From contig NW_004624747.1 of assembly GCF_000247695.1 (NCBI RefSeq), forward strand, positions 9,615,673 to 9,679,672: 64,000 bases of DNA, in the 5' to 3' direction. This document shows, piece after piece, positions 63,825-64,000 of this stretch. Each line of letters opens with the position of its first letter. The stretch's first letter is position 1. Both the position numbers and the translations under genes were made by a program. The notes below the pieces were generated by a model that did not search any database, was not told the DNA's origin, and saw only the letters and a list, made by a program, of their open reading frames with translations. Origin of the DNA: Heterocephalus glaber (Eukaryota > Chordata > Mammalia > Rodentia > Bathyergidae).

Positions 63825-64000
63825 AGATGTGGTGTTTTTATAAAATGGAGTACTACTCAGCCATAAAAAATGACAAACTAGAGACATTTATAGCTAAATG
63901 GATGGATATTGAGGCCATACTCTTAAGTGAAATAAATAGGACACACATGTGTAAATACCAAATAGTTTCTCTGGTGTGAGAAACTGAACGTGTAAATAAG

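Larger units (their letters stand above)
60815..64000 (+). mobile_element. HAL1-like (half-L1) retroposon, reaching the window end
   Basis: A probable 5' region starts near 'atttctgggaagatggtggagtgg' (60821), typical of L1/HAL1 5' UTRs. An ORF1 region lies at 62645-63619. L1 3'-end text ('aaatggagtactactcagccataaaaaatgacaaa', 'aaatggatggatattgaggcc', 'ttaagtgaaataaatagg') follows at 63843-63935. Only about 220 bp separate ORF1 from the 3' end, so ORF2 (endonuclease and reverse transcriptase) is absent, which is the HAL1 layout. Two ID elements and two B1s are inserted. The 5' boundary is uncertain. Confidence 0.65.

Overview
The window is mammalian nuclear DNA from a rodent. It carries 7SL-derived B1 SINEs with the rodent internal duplication, B1 plus ID-like dimers (B1-dID type), and many young tRNA-derived ID-like SINEs whose body ends in GGTACC followed by an A-tail. 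B1-dID dimers together with this ID-like family suggest a squirrel-related or beaver-related lineage rather than mouse or rat. The species itself is an inference I cannot confirm.

Positions 1 to about 48380 on the + strand hold the 3' half of BCR, the RhoGEF/RhoGAP gene. Eighteen consecutive coding exons can be placed base by base. They correspond to human exons 6-23 and encode 651 residues, matching human residues 621-1271 with no insertion or deletion. All splice sites are GT-AG and every phase agrees. In order, the exons encode the end of the DH domain (6-8), the PH domain (9-12), the C2 domain (13-17), the RhoGAP domain (18-22) with arginine finger R1090 and N1202, and the C-terminal STEV PDZ ligand (23). 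The gene is split at exactly the codons that flank the human b2 and b3 exons of the major breakpoint cluster region, whose counterpart here is about 19969-28089. A long 3' UTR follows, with a proximal AATAAA at 46304 and a distal ATTAAA at 48359.

Introns are filled with mobile elements: ID-like SINEs (many with readable target-site duplications), B1 and B1-dID, MIR, L1 fragments, MaLR-type LTRs, MER5-like hAT remnants and a Tigger-like remnant. Intron 16 holds two notable items. One is a 188-bp non-autonomous hAT element with 16-bp inverted termini and an 8-bp target duplication, sitting inside a B1. The other is a repeat-free block with a GC box and an open exon-like segment (to 37216) that is phase-compatible with exon 17, a candidate alternative first exon.

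From 48.4 to 64 kb the sequence is intergenic. I recognise no further host gene. It records several layers of transposition: an old ERVL-type LTR split by a MaLR solo LTR, an L1 split by an MLT1-type LTR that is itself split by SINEs and an unidentified 0.5-kb insert, two ID elements in one target site, and a tandem duplication that preserves an empty SINE site. It ends in a half-L1-like (HAL1-like) element with a 325-codon ORF1 region and no room for ORF2.
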